Shown here piece by piece: positions 1 through 11,499 of a stretch of DNA of 64,000 bases. The notes beneath the pieces were generated by a model. It ran no database searches and was not told the origin of the DNA. It saw nothing but the letters and a program-made list of their open reading frames with translations. The translations under genes were made by a program, and so were the position numbers. The DNA comes from Proteles cristata cristata (Eukaryota; Chordata; Mammalia; Carnivora; Hyaenidae): positions 806,001 through 870,000 of the forward strand of contig JAESUZ010004128.1 in the NCBI GenBank assembly GCA_017311185.1. Direction: 5' to 3'. Within the stretch, counting starts at the first letter, position 1, and every line of letters starts with the position of its first letter.

Positions 1-539
1 TACAGCTTTCAGCAAACTTGATGAATAAAAAATCTAACCTTCCCAAACCGATGTGTTAGGATTGAATATTTCTTTGACAAAGATTCATCTGAAAGTTTGC
101 GTCTCTTTAACTCCTTACATCTGTGGCCTCTATCTCCCTGAAGTGATCTTTCAAAACCCAGACTCATCTCTGATGTTTCAGAGCCTCCCCTTTACTTATT
201 AACCCAACATCTCAACTTGATAAGAAAGCTCCTTCCAATGGAGCCTCACGTGGCTCTTCTGTGGAATTTAATCAAATTCCACAGATGTCCATTCTCCCTG
301 CCTCATAGACCAGCCAGGGATGATCATCCATGTGCCTACGTGCCCACCAGGTGGGTGTTACTCCTCATGATGGTCCACCCCTTGTCACAGTCTCTAGATT
401 CTTGGGGGGGGATCCCCTACACTGGTCCAAAATGTGCTATTTTTTCTGGCTCCATCAGGGCTGAGCTCGAGAGGCAGCAAGAACGTCAGTTCTCCTGGCT
501 CGTGAGGTTTGGCATTGCTCACCTCCTTGGGGGTGGCCT
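1..539. other. Unassigned intergenic DNA
   Basis: No gene is recognised. A 148-codon frame at 217-663 has no motif I know and runs on into the LTR-like block, so I treat it as chance. A G-run of eight bases lies near 403. The right part could be internal sequence of the neighbouring LTR-like element, but no retroviral protein is recognisable. Confidence 0.5.
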
Positions 540-835
540 TGTTGTGCCCGATTCACGAGTCCCTGAGACCCCCAAGGAGCCGACACCGATGCAAGTACAA
601 AAGGGTTTTATTACAAGCTCGAGCAGAGGCTCACCTGCCTACCAGTGTAGTGGCAGAAGGTGAAGCCCCGAACAATAGCGGGTAGGGTGTTTATGGGGGT
701 CAGGGATGGGGGTGTTACAGTGTACACGTCGTACATATAGCATCATCATATAAGCACCAATTACAATTGTACAGCACCCATGATAACAGCTTTGACCATT
801 CAGTATCTGTGAGGTGTTCATTACTTTTGGTGGGA
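540..835 (-). mobile_element. Possible solo LTR of an endogenous retrovirus (antisense)
   Basis: Read on the minus strand, the block has LTR-like order: a CATAAA box (about 689-697), then about 80 bases later an AATAAA signal (607-612), then a U5-like stretch ending in CA near 540. No internal gag, pol or env sequence is seen beside it, so if real it is a solo LTR or fragment. The 5' edge is not defined and no target-site duplication was found. The family is unknown. Confidence 0.35.
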
Positions 836-994
836 CCCCATCACGACTTTTGAGGATCCTTTGAAAATGACCAATTATGAGGTGAGTTCAAAGGGCCCAT
901 GTGGAGTTCAGGCAAGTGGTGAGAAATTGGCTAGTTTGTACAGAATAACTGTCTACAATTCCCAGCCTTGACTTAGACCACAGGAATGTTTTTT

Positions 995-1201
995 TTTTTT
1001 AATGTTTATTTATTTCTAGGAGAGAGAGAGACAGCATGAGCAGGGGAGGGTCAGAGAGAGAGGGAGTCACAGACTGAAACGGGCTCCAGGCTCCGAGGCA
1101 GTCAGCACAGAGCCCGACGCGGGGCTCGAACCCACGAACCGCGAGATCATGACCTAAGCGAAAGTCGGATGCTTAACCGACTAAGCCACCCAGGCGCCCC
1201 T
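995..1201 (-). mobile_element. CanSINE (SINEC_Fc type), young subtype
   Basis: On the minus strand it starts with the tRNA-like head GGGGCGCCTGGGTGGCTTAG, carries the pol III A/B-box region, then a CT-rich body and an A-rich tail. It is flanked by a perfect 16-base target-site duplication, cacaggaatgtttttt, at 979-994 and 1202-1217. The subtype with 'gcttaggtcatgatct' recurs in the window. Confidence 0.95.
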
Positions 1202-1374
1202 CACAGGAATGTTTTTTGATTAGCTGATCTGAAGGCAGTCCAAAGATGGTTTTAGCCTTGAGCCATCTGAGGAACTGGGGCTACGTGCAGCCGAGGTTGC
1301 TCTTAATGGAGGCCTTAATCTCAAAATGACGTTACTTAGGCTCTTCAGCCTAGGCTAGAGCCTTGACACCCCAC

Positions 1375-1530
1375 CTGGAGTCCCAGGGCCAGCAGTGTCG
1401 ACCTCACTTGGGGGGAGGGCTGTTAGTGACGCAACATGCCAGGGCCCCACCCTGAGCGTACTGATCTGAGATCAGGGTTTTCACCTCCAGGTGATTCTGA
1501 CGCACACCTGAGTTTGAGAACCCTGTTCTA
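1375..1530 (+). mobile_element. MER5-like hAT-Charlie MITE relic
   Basis: The end 'caggtgattctgacgcacac' followed by 'gagtttgagaaccc', plus the internal 'gggccccaccctgag', match the MER5A/B non-autonomous hAT family as I remember it. It is diverged, as expected for an old eutherian element. Confidence 0.6.
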
Positions 1531-1779
1531 AAAGAGCACAGGTTGGCTCTCAGTTCCCGCCCACCCTCATGAAGCAGAGCGTGCCTTTCACTGAGCTCTT
1601 CAAGGGAGTCGTGTGCATACTGCATTTAGAACCAGACCTCATGTATCCTGCGTGCTCCTCCCGAGTCCTTCTAGGTATCTGGGGGGTGATGGTGAACAAA
1701 GTGAACATGGTAAACAAGCCCGGGCTCTCGCTGAGCCTACACTCTAAAGGACTTTCCCCAAACTGGCGGAAAAACGGAA

Positions 1780-1818
1780 AAACAAAACAAAACAAAACAA
1801 CAACAACAACAACAAAAG
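1780..1818. repeat. (CAAAA)n/(CAA)n simple repeat
   Basis: Short A-rich microsatellite, first caaaa units then caa units. It produces poly-Thr/Lys in one shadow frame and nothing biological. The flanks 1531-1779 and 1819-2026 hold no recognised gene. Confidence 0.9.
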
Positions 1819-2026
1819 AACAAACACAAAACCTGATAAAAGAGGTTTAGAGTAATGCCAGTGCTCAGCATAAGATAATACAGCATGAGAGAGAGAGGGA
1901 GAGAGTGGGAGGTGGTGATGTGCGGATGGAATGGTCAGGCTGCTCTGAGGAGGGCGCACTTGAATGAAATCTGAGGACAAGAGGCAGCCTGGTTGATCCA
2001 AGGGGCCATCACCAGAAGGCCTGGTC

Positions 2027-2150
2027 CCAAGTTGCTGGGCCCCTGCAGGGTTTCTGACTCCGTAAGTCTGGGGTAGGGCCCTGGCCCAGCACGCTGCGTT
2101 GCCAACAAGCTCCCAGCAGGTGCTCTTGTTGGTGGCTGGGGACCTATTTT
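2027..2150 (-). mobile_element. MER5-like hAT-Charlie MITE relic
   Basis: 'gctgggcccctgcagggttt', 'ctgactccgtaagtctgggg' and 'acaagctcccagcaggtgct' follow the MER5A pattern in the opposite orientation to the copy at 1375. It is old and diverged. Confidence 0.55.
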
Positions 2151-2163
2151 GAAAACCTTTGGC

Positions 2164-2296
2164 CTCGGAGCAGCTGGGTGGCTCAGCTGGTTAAGCCTCT
2201 GACTCTTGATCTCACCTTAGGTCACGGTCTCATGGTTCTTGGGATCAAGTCCTGAGTCATAGAGCTCTGCACTGACAACATTAATAAAGAGAGATA
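2164..2296 (+). mobile_element. Truncated, diverged CanSINE
   Basis: The head 'gctgggtggctcagctggtt' is clear, but the CT-rich body is mostly missing. The 13-base direct repeat gaaaacctttggc at 2151-2163 and 2297-2309 is the target-site duplication. Confidence 0.85.
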
Positions 2297-2309
2297 GAAA
2301 ACCTTTGGC

Positions 2310-4235
2310 TTACAGAGAACATTCCAGAAAGAGGGCACTGCATTTGTTAAGGCCCAGGGTGACAGCAGGGAAAGGTGGATTTGAATGCAGCGTGTGGGTG
2401 CAGCTGAGGGGCAGGGTGGGGCGATGAGCAAAGGAGGGGCCCAGTCTAACGCCCGCCCCATAGTTGCCATGGTGATGGTGACACTGGTTATACACCAGGA
2501 AGACCTGGGTAGGAGCGGTTTGTGGGTGGGGAGGAGGACTGTTCTTTTTCACCATGTCATCATGCTTTACAATGAGAGTGAGAAGTTTCTGTGAGGATGT
2601 CAAGTTGGCAGGAGGTACGTGAATCTGAAACTCAGGGAAGAAGTCAGGACTGAGGACATAATTTGGGGGGTCATTGACAGAAAGGTGCTATTCGATTGAA
2701 ATCGCCAAATTGGTTTGGGTTTCCCAAGGGACTGTTAGTGCTCCTGGGTGGGCATGTCGCAATTCCCAGATTCCCAGTCTCCTCCCAGTACTCTTGAGCT
2801 CTGCCTGGGTCTGGAAACTTCCTCCTGAGGTGAGCCTGGCCTATCCCACCAACCCTGTTAGGAAAGAAGAAATCCCAGAAACCAGCACCCCCTTTCTATC
2901 TGCTGCTGGGCTGGCCTCCAAAGCCAGCAACCTCTTCCTGCGTCCCCATCGCTTTTCTTAACCTCCCGTACTTGCCGAATCGGGGTTGTGACTTGCTGAG
3001 TTTGAAAGCTTGGCTCTTTGGCCTCTGAGCCCTAGCCTCGCCCTGTCTCGGGCCTCCACTGAGCTTTGGGCCGCAGGCAACCCTTCTCTTTGGCACCACC
3101 GTGGTTGCCCTGTTTCTGCAAATTGCAGAAACACGAGGGGCTGTCTGATCGCCCAGTTAACTGCTTTCCAGCCTTTTCTAAAGTAGTTTAAATCCTCAAG
3201 CTTTGTAAGCGGATGGGGCATTTTCAAACCTAAGTTTAGGTCAGTTCTTCCAACTTGGTTTTCTTTTTCCTTTCCTTTTCTTTTTACATCCAATTGGAGG
3301 TGTTGGCAGTTCTTTTGAGAACCATTCTGTGATCGCGCTTGTTTCTTTGGCCTGAATGTGACATCCCTTAGGATCCATTTAGCTGTTGGAGCCACATTAA
3401 GATTGATGAGCCGTGAGTTCCACTTGCTGACCTTCTCTGGCACACGAGACTCTGAGAATTACATGATAATGCCCACTATGCTGAAATATTCATTTGGAAG
3501 ATTTGTGTTCCTGTCTTCCTGCAGAAGCACCTTGGGTCTGATTTCACGTTCCAGCTTATCCTATTAATAAGCTCTGCTCAATTCATCATAATCTGCTACA
3601 GACAGTTCCAAATTTGAATGATGTCACCTGGGTGAGTCCAGGCTTAATGGAATGCCCAGTTGGTCAATACATTGGTTCTGCACAGCCTCAAAGTAAACTT
3701 GAGGTGAGGTCTAAACGAGCAAATTAAGCCTGCAATGAACATTTTAAAGACCAAGCTGGTTTTGGTTGATTGTACATAATAAAGCTGGTTATCTCAGTTT
3801 GCAGGCTAATCCCGAAGAATGTCAGTGTTGTGGCAGTGGTAATATGTTTCTCAGGTGTTGAGAAACAGTAGGCAGTATTAAACTGCTAAATAATATCTTC
3901 GTGGACTAAAAAAGCAGATCCTGTTTTCAAAGCACCTTGGTAACTATTCTCTGGAAATAAGTGGTACATTGAGAGAAGTTTATTGTATGTTAAGCAGAGG
4001 AAATATCCTACAGAATTTGGCAGGGACAGTGGCACCTTAAATATTTTTAGACTACTTATGATAAAATTAGTAGCTGTCTCGCATAGGAAAAAGAACGTGT
4101 TGTGATTTTAATGGAAACATAAGTTAAAGTTTACTGAGACACTGATATTACCTTTTCTGCTCAAGATTCCTTTCCAAGATAGTACTTTCCTTCTCTTTCA
4201 GAGCCCAGAAACAACTCATTGGTTTTTACCTCCCT
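2310..4235. other. Unassigned intergenic DNA
   Basis: I see no gene and no repeat family I can name. The longest frame (161 codons, 2958-3443, minus) has no recognisable domain, signal or conserved start, and other frames overlap it. It may hold old repeats beyond recognition by eye. Confidence 0.5.
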
Positions 4236-4990
4236 CACTTTAACTCCTATTCATTGAGTGACTGCTGTGCAGTAGGCTAGTATGAGTCTTGGGGTTACCT
4301 GTCAACAAGAAATTAAGAATTTGATGGTGAAAACTACCGTGTAATTAATGCAGTAAGATTAGTATAGGGGCACCTTGCATGGACCTGAAGCCTAGAGGGC
4401 TCTGGGGCGATGATAACTCCTTGAAGCTGAAACCTTAAAAAAGGCAGGGCTTAAGTGAGCCCAGAGACACAGGTAGATGGGTTGGGCTGAGACGAGCTGA
4501 GAAATTCCTTATTGGTTGGTTCCTTCCAACTCAAACTTGGATGTAGATTTTATCTTCCAGGCAAAGGCTAGCCATTGAAAGTGTTAGAGCAGAGATATAA
4601 CAGTCATCAAATTTTGCACTTCAAAAATCTTTCTGGAAGTAGTTGGGAAGATGAATTAGGAGGAATGGAGGGTGGGAAGCCTAACAGAGGAGGGCCTGGC
4701 AGATCAGGCAGGAGACAGTGAAGCTCTGGGGTAAGGCAGCGGTGAGAGGTACGGAAGAGAGGTTGAGTCAAGAGTTACAAGCAGGGAGAGTGCAGTGGGC
4801 ACCTGGAGGGAGGTGTGAATCTGTGTGAGGAGCCTCGCCACTGGGAAACGAGTTGGGATGGAGAAGCGGTTGGGGATGGAGATATGGTCTGAGGAAGCCA
4901 CTGTGTGGAGTGGTCACTTAACCTATGGATGAGGATATGGGCTCTCCCCGGAGGAGGGTTTAGAGTGGGGAAGAGGAACAGCAATTAACC
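4236..4990 (-). mobile_element. Possible old L2-type LINE relic
   Basis: The left end 'attcattgagtgactgctgt' resembles the reverse complement of the L2 3' end. The G/A-rich text that follows, with many gagg/gatgg words, resembles diverged antisense L2. No reading frame survives. A family search would be needed to set limits. Confidence 0.35.
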
Positions 4991-5079
4991 CAGGGATAAG
5001 GAGGGACTGACAGCAATGCTAAGAGCTGCAGACAGGAGAAAAAAGATATTGCCTAAAGTGACATTCGGGAGTCAGCTTC

Positions 5080-5170
5080 CTCTGCATTATCTTATTTATT
5101 TCTTGCAATTTCCCTGGGAAGCAGGGATGTCCCCAATCGATGGAGAGGAAGTGGGGTCAGAGGGAGAGGT
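5080..5170 (-). mobile_element. MIR fragment
   Basis: 'cattatcttatttatttctt' followed by 'ccctgggaagcagg' matches the antisense MIR core. Diverged and partial. The following stretch 5171-5780 holds nothing I recognise. Confidence 0.5.
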
Positions 5171-6047
5171 GGATGGTCTCTGGGAAGAGTGCCAGGAACA
5201 CCTTGAAAACCAGTGCCACTCTTCATGGGAAGGGTGGGATCTAGTTCTTCTCCCTCCAGTGGGGCTCCTCTAAGGGACTTGATTATCAGAATGCAGCAGG
5301 CGTGATGTCAGAAGGCTCCGGAGACCAGGTCATAAGAGGTCAGGCAGCATCTGCTTGAGTTTCCAGGAATGTTCCCTCTGAGACTGGAGCCCACACCATG
5401 TGGAGAAATCTCACAGAGATCCACAAAGAGATGCTCCCGTGATGGCCCAGTGAGCTCTTGGGCCAGAACCAACATCATCAGCAGACATGAATGTCGCCTT
5501 GGGGTCCTTGTTCTCTTGCTTCTGTTCTGAGCTGTTTCATCCATGCCCCGGCCCTACTCAAGCACGTTCACCCTCCTACGAAACTTGTGATTGTGCCCAT
5601 AGCATATTTGTCATGCACAAATATTTTCTTAAATATCCAGAACAAAAATTATCTCATGGATAGACTCTAAAAGGGTGAAAAAATCCATTAGGCTTTACTC
5701 TTTTCCCTCCAGGGATGAATTAGGAAATAGAAGTTAGGAAATAAAAGAGCCCTTATGATCCCTATGACATTCCAGGTTATTTCTGAGTCTTGCATGGGTC
5801 TACTCAGGCCACTGTAAAAAAGTGTGCAGACCACGAGGCTTAGACCACAGACATTTATTGTCTCACTGTCCTGGAGGCCAGGAGTCTGAGACCAAGGTAT
5901 CACAGCATTGGTTCCTTCTGGGGCGGTGAGGAAAAATCTGTTCTCTGCCTCTTGTCCAGTTTCTAGTGGTTTCTGGCCACCCTGGATGTTCCTTCTCTTG
6001 TAGATGTACCACCCCAATCTCTGCCTTCATGTTCACACGGTATTCTC

Positions 6048-6050
<3 letters not shown>

Positions 6051-6088
<38 letters not shown>
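6051..6088. repeat. (GT)19 dinucleotide microsatellite
   Basis: An uninterrupted run of gt units inside the MaLR-type LTR, at the position where the family often reads 'ccctgtgtgtgtgtc'. Probably length-polymorphic. Confidence 0.97.
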
Positions 6089-6089
<1 letters not shown>

Positions 6090-6186
6090 CATATTTTCCC
6101 TTTTTATGAGGACACCAGTGACTACATTAGGCTCCATCTTGATGACCTTATCTTAGCTAGTTACATCTGCAACAACACTATTTCAT

Positions 6187-6401
6187 TTAAAAAAAATTTT
6201 TTTTAATGTATTATTTATTCTTGAGTGAGAAAGACAGAGCATGAGCGGAGAGGAGCAGAATGAGAGAGGGACACAGACTCCGAAGCAGGCTCTAGGCTCT
6301 GAGCTGTCAGCACAGAGCCTGATGCCGGGCTCAAACTCACAAGCCATGAGATCATGACCTGAGCTGAAGTGGGACACTTAACTGAGCCATCCAGGTGCCC
6401 C
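6187..6401 (-). mobile_element. CanSINE, older copy
   Basis: The antisense head 'actgagccatccaggtgccc' lies at its right end, the CT-rich body appears as gagagaaag text, and the tail is the T-run at the left. The flanks 'actatttcattt' and 'accgtatttcc' are a weak target-site duplication. It sits inside the MaLR-type LTR. Confidence 0.9.
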
Positions 6402-6501
6402 CAACCGTATTTCCAAATAAGGTCGCATTCTGATGGACTGGGGGTTAGGACACCGACATATGCATTTTGGGAAGACACAATGCAGCCCATGACAAACAGC
6501 A

Positions 6502-7320
6502 TGGACTAAGTATGCTCTATGGGAAGTCTTTCCCTGGAGATTCCCCATAGCCACCTATGCCATCTTCAGTGTGCCGGAACTGGGGTTAAGTAATAGGTTG
6601 CAGTCACTGAAAATGGCCCCAGGTTACCTGGGGAGACAGAGATACTATTACAGAATCATAGCAAATGTAGCAACTGGGACAAGAGAGAAGGAGCTCAGTA
6701 CCGTGCATGGAGAAGGGAGTAAGACCCCCTAGGGAGAGACACCAGGAGGGGGAATTTGTCTGCTGCAGAACAGACGACATTTCAAAGGAGCCAGTCACCT
6801 GTGCAAGAGCCAGGAGCGACAGGGGCTGTGGGTGGAAAGTAAGACACACCGCAGAGACCAAAGCAGGTGCTAGTGTCCTGAGGGCTGGGTGGCCGCGTCT
6901 TACCCAGAGATGGGGGTTTGGATGTGAATGTCAGTGAAAGAATATCCAGTGTGTGTGTGCATTTTTTTCCTTCTCTTTTTAAATATCATGCCTTTTTTGG
7001 TCGTTAAAGCACTGTCACCTGTCTATATCTGCCTTTGATCCTGAAGAAGACCTAGCTGTGGTTTCTCTTGTGCACATGGGGCTGATTTTGACCTCTGCTA
7101 TGAAGTTGGAAACGGGACCGAGGACCAGGTTTCTGAGTGGGGCCGGCGTAGAGGCGTCAAGATATGCGTCTCTCTGCACATCACACTCCTTCCTTCTTGT
7201 GGGTGCCTGCTGACCAGGGGCATATGTTGCCACCCCTGCCTGCAGCTCACCTTCCCCAGCAGCGCCAAGGACCGCCAGGGAACATGGTGCGCTTGAGCCC
7301 TGCTCGACACTCTGACACCG
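6502..7320. other. Unassigned intergenic DNA
   Basis: No gene is supported. Short frames on both strands overlap and show no known domain. A T-rich stretch near 6961-7000 may be an old poly(A) relic. Confidence 0.5.
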
Positions 7321-7324
7321 CCTT

Positions 7325-7420
7325 GTGACTTAATAGCTCACAGCAATCTCTGGAGCGAGGCGATGGGACTTGCTCGAGGTTACACAGGTGTGTGGCTGTG
7401 TAGCAATCCCACCCTGATAG
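7325..7420 (-). mobile_element. MIR fragment
   Basis: 'ttgctcgaggttacacaggt' corresponds to the antisense MIR phrase that normally reads 'cttgcccaaggtcacacagc'. Diverged. Confidence 0.45.
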
Positions 7421-7539
7421 TCCCCCTCCTTGGGCGTTTTCCCTTACCTGCTCAAGGTCATGGTGCCCACCTATTCCATATCCACATCAGTGACTCCTGT
7501 GCTACTGCCTCGGAGCACCTGTGCGAAGCCTTCGTTCCG

Positions 7540-7705
7540 CTGCCCACAGCTTGCAACTCCAAGTGCATTTCTGCAACTCCTTGTGAATGGTGCGTCCCAT
7601 TCATTCGGAAGAAGCTGAGCCTATTTTGTTCACCGCTGTGATCTCCTGGAGCAGCACAGACCTCAACACACAGTGGGGCTATTCGTGGGATGAATGAAGC
7701 CAGAG
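7540..7705 (+). mobile_element. L2 3'-end fragment
   Basis: 'gttcaccgctgtgatctcct' and the close 'ggatgaatgaa' match the L2 3' end (ttcaccgctgtatcccc ... gaatgaatg). The stretch 7706-8340 holds no recognised gene or repeat. Confidence 0.5.
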
Positions 7706-8349
7706 CTGCCCTCTGAGTGCCCTGCTTGATTACTTTCCATCCCACTGTGGGTTGTCCTTGCTGCCGTCTTCCCTCTTCCCATGCCTGTTGCTTCCCATGC
7801 ATGTTCCCACACAATGAAGTATGTTAGAGTGATGTGTGCTGGTCATTTAGCCTGAGCACATTTGTTGAGCATTATTTTCAGATGCACATAGAAAAGTCAT
7901 TAGCCGTTTCTCTAATGACAGCCCGGGGCCCAGGGGTCCAGACATGTCAAGACTCTGATGACACCAAAGGCAAAGTAGAGCCAGACCCCGGGTTTTCTGC
8001 TTCTAACTCCGGAGTCTTTGAGGTTTCCATGGAAACAGATGCTGGCTTGACAAAAAACATGGTGCACTAATTTTTTTTTTTTCAAATGGGAAAGATCACT
8101 GAGCCCTGACCTTGACAATTTGATTGGCAAAGACCTAAGAGGTTGCTGGCAGTCAGGTGAAGGACCAACCTCTATTCTTTTGGTGCGAGCCTCCTTGGCA
8201 GTTCCAACTTGTTACCAGAATTGCATGTGGCCACCCTTGTTTCCAAAAGGTAACGCCAGGCAAATACATGCAGTCTATTCAGTGGGCTCCTTTGGCAAAC
8301 TGGTTTCTCCTTGCTGGCTGTTGGCTCATTTTTTAAAATTTAATTCTTT

Positions 8350-8575
8350 CTTGGTTTCCTCCCTACCTCCCTTCGTCCCTCCCTCCCCTTCCCTCCCTCC
8401 CTCCCTCCCCCTCCCTCCCTCCCTCCCTCTCCCTCCCTCCCTCCCTCCTTCCTTCCTTCCTTCCTTCCTTCCTTCCTTCCTTCTTCCTTCCTTCCTTCCT
8501 CATTCTTCCTTCCTCCTTCCCTTTCTCTCCTTTTCTTTCCCTTCTTTCCTCCTTTTCTTTTCCCTTTCCTTTCTG
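8350..8575. repeat. Long (CCCT)n/(CCTT)n polypyrimidine tract
   Basis: About 225 bases of nearly pure pyrimidine on the plus strand, grading from ccctccct through ccttcctt to ctttccttt. It generates Ser/Pro-rich and Arg/Glu/Gly-rich open frames on the two strands, which are artefacts. Such tracts can form triplex (H-DNA). Confidence 0.97.
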
Positions 8576-8789
8576 TAGACTCCCCCTGCCCCCCACACTC
8601 AAAGATTTGGAAGATCTCTGAATGTTTCCTGTCTTCCATCTCTCTTACCCATTCTCCACCATTGATGCTTCTCTTGAGCACGTCTATCAGGTGCTGTATC
8701 CCCTGCTGGAGATGGTGCACAACATATTAGATCAGAGTGAACTTGTCTGAAGATTTGAAATGCCTTTCTTTCTTTCTTTCTTTTTTTTT

Positions 8790-8999
8790 AATGTTTTTAT
8801 TTATTTCTAAGAGAGAGAGAGAGAGAAGAGCATGAGCAGGGGAGGGTCAGAGAGAGAGGGAGTCACAGACTGAAACAGGCTCCAGGCTCTGAGTTGGCAG
8901 TCAGCACAGAGACCGAGGCGGGGCCCGAACCCACGAACCGCGAGATCATGACCTAAGCGAAAGTCGGACGCTTAACCGACAAAGCCACCCAGGCGCCCC
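8790..8999 (-). mobile_element. CanSINE, young subtype
   Basis: Nearly identical to the copy at 995. The 15-base target-site duplication ttgaaatgcctttct is present at 8755-8769 and 9000-9014. A short (CTTT)n lies between the left duplication and the tail. Confidence 0.95.
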
Positions 9000-9509
9000 T
9001 TGAAATGCCTTTCTAATGTTGAGTGATATTTTCTTCCCATAAAGAAGTTATTTAATTTTCTCTATGCATGAAACATATATAGCTTGCTATTATGTCCCAT
9101 GTTGAATCTACTGTCTTCTTTCCCCAGTGGACTCAGACTCCCAGAGAACCGGAGATAGGGGGCACTGTGTGGTTATTGCCACGGAATGGTGATGTGTTAG
9201 AAATATGGCCAAAGACTGATAGAAGATGTAGATGTTCTTTAACTGTGAAGGAAACTCAGGGAAATAGCTGGGTAAAGCGGCAAGTAGCAGAGAATGTTCC
9301 CAGTGGAGGCACTGCTTCTGGTTCCCTGGAGGCCCCCAGTGGGTGACAGGAGTTGTTCAGGTCCATGCAGTACTCCATCAGATTCTTCATCACAGCGGAG
9401 GCCTTGGGGAAGTCTGCACCTCCTGACTTATCTTTCTTCTTGTCGTAGTGGAGTCTCTAACATATGTTTGTTCGCAAGCAAATAACAAGTAACAAAACCA
9501 AGAGTTTAT

Positions 9510-9640
9510 TTCTGCAACAGCACTGCAGGTATTATATTATCCACCCGATTATAACACCTTAACTTAGCCTAGGAGGAAACTGGCTCAGAGAGACAGATGG
9601 CTTGCCCAAGGTCAAGAGTAGAGTAGTTCAACCCTTCAGA
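9510..9640 (-). mobile_element. MIR fragment
   Basis: 'aggaggaaactggctcagag' followed by 'cttgcccaaggtcaagag' is the antisense MIR core, well preserved. Confidence 0.65.
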
Positions 9641-11180
9641 CTCTCATCTAAGCCTTCCTGTGCTGTGATCTCAGGCTTCTCCCCTCTGTCTGGGCTGCTC
9701 CATTCCTGCCCATTGGTCAACACCACTCTGCAAGTGTGGCCCTCTGATCGTGATGCAGAAGAGCTGAGCCAGCTCCCCAAATCCCAGGATAGCTCTCTGC
9801 CCTATGCAGGTGCTTTATTGAAAGCTGCCTTACGATTTTGCATCACGCTGAATTCATAGATCATTTTTGTTTTGGTAAAAGGACTAATACTGGCTTTTAA
9901 TATTAAACTGAGCCCTTACCCAAGATACAGTCTGGAATTGGAAAGCAAGTACAGCTTCCTGATTCTTCCTAAATTCTCTCAATTTGTTGTTCCTGCTCAA
10001 ATGGACTTGCACTCAAATGCCAGCATGATATAATTGATGGAGTAAAATAGTATTAAATACATAAGTTAAGGAAAAGAATATTAGGTGCTGTGCAAATTGG
10101 GTTATCTTGAAAATTGTCTTGCTTCTTACAAATAGATAATCTAAAATAGCATACCTTTTACTATAAATAAGCAACTTACATATGGATGATGAATTAAAAG
10201 CTACAGATTAGAACAAACGTAGAAAGTAGAATATTCAGTATATGTCAGGGATAAGTTCAAGGCTAAAAAGAAGGGAAGTGACTGTAATTTCTAAGGTTTT
10301 CCTAGTCTTGAACTTTGACTAGCTATGTGACATTGTCTCAGTCAATTCTTATTTTCTAGATTTTGGCATTCTCATCTAAGACCAAGAGCCAAGTCTTTGC
10401 TGAATTATACCAAACACCTTCCTAGCTACAACATTCTGTTTGGTTAAGGGAGAATGCATACAAATGGGGTGATAATTAGCTGGGGTTGGGGAGCTAGTAC
10501 TTCAAAACTTGGTAAGTACCTTATTGGACCAAACTGGAGTCATGCTGTTGCAGTTTCACTTCAGAAAGCAGGGTTGATTTTTTTTGTTGTTGGAATGAAA
10601 AAAAACTTTCTATATCTGTTAAAGAGGAGGATGTCCCTGTGTGCCCTTCACCCTTTCCACACACCCACGAGCTGTGTTGTGAAGGCAGAGCTCTGCAAAG
10701 TCAGCTTCACAAGGGTTAACAGATGTCAGTTTTCATATCGTGCTACTTATGAGGCATTTCATATCAGCAAGACTCTAAATTATGTTAAAAAAAAAAAACC
10801 TCTCGTTGACATTATCTAGGGCTGCAGAGCACTTTCTTATTTTATCTCCACAGACCAGGGAGAGGTTCCTGTTTTGAATTATGTCCCCATCTTAAAGAGC
10901 AGCACTTTCACCCAAAGGATAAATGAAAAGAGAAGAACGAGTCGCCCATATTTTCATTGTGTCGACTCGATTCAAACACAGCCAATAAGATCCAAAGAAC
11001 TGTGGAATGAAGAGGGGGTTCAGATATTGTTCGTGATATATCCTAAACCAAATAATAATGAAAAACAACAGCCAAGTAAGATGCCAATACTTTGGGGATT
11101 CAAAGTTTTTAGAAATAATCAAATGTTAGCCTATATCAGCTAGTCAAATATTGTTTCTAAGATGGCTTTTGTTGTTTAAA
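9641..11180. other. Unassigned intergenic DNA with faint MIR traces
   Basis: No gene is supported. 'gactagctatgtgacattgt' near 10318 and 'ttttatctccacagaccagg' near 10840 look like small sense and antisense MIR fragments. A 121-codon frame at 10454-10819 has no recognisable domain and ends near an A-run. Confidence 0.45.
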
Positions 11181-11184
11181 AGCT

Positions 11185-11366
11185 TTTTAAAGTTTATTTA
11201 TTTATTTTAGAGGGAGAGAGAGTGAGCAGGGAAGGGACATAGAATCTCAAGCAGGCTCTGTACTGTCAACATGCAGCCTGAAATGGGGCTCACAAACTGT
11301 AAGAATATGACTTGAGCCAAAACCAAGAGTTGGACAATTAACCTACTGAGCCACCCAGGTGTCCCT
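11185..11366 (-). mobile_element. CanSINE, older copy
   Basis: The antisense head 'ctgagccacccaggtgtccc' is at the right, the tail 'tttatttatttatttt' at the left. The body is shortened and diverged compared with the young subtype. Confidence 0.88.
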
Positions 11367-11499
11367 AAGCTAGCTTTTAAAAGATAGAAGCCCACTGAAT
11401 AGAAGCAGATGATGTGACAGAGAGGACACAGGCTTCCTACATGTTTTAAATGTGTATAGCAGTTAAAAGTTTTGAAACCCTCTCAAGAATATGTATCAT

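Larger units (their letters stand above)
5785..6500 (+). mobile_element. ERVL-MaLR-type LTR, interrupted by (GT)n and a CanSINE
   Basis: The text runs through 'cctggaggccaggagtctga', 'tgttccttctcttgtagatg', 'tttttatgaggacaccagtg' and, after the CanSINE, 'tttccaaataaggtcgcatt' and 'gggggttaggaca'. This order is typical of MLT1/MST-like MaLR LTRs. A (GT)n expanded inside it and a CanSINE inserted at about 6187-6401. The exact subfamily is uncertain. Confidence 0.7.

Noticed and set aside
217..663. 148-codon frame at the window start
   Set aside because: No motif, overlaps an LTR-like block and has no recognisable start context or homologue.
8120..8720. Long Ser/Pro-rich and Arg/Glu/Gly-rich open frames on both strands
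   Set aside because: They are translations of the pyrimidine tract at 8350-8575. Simple repeats without stop codons always give such frames.
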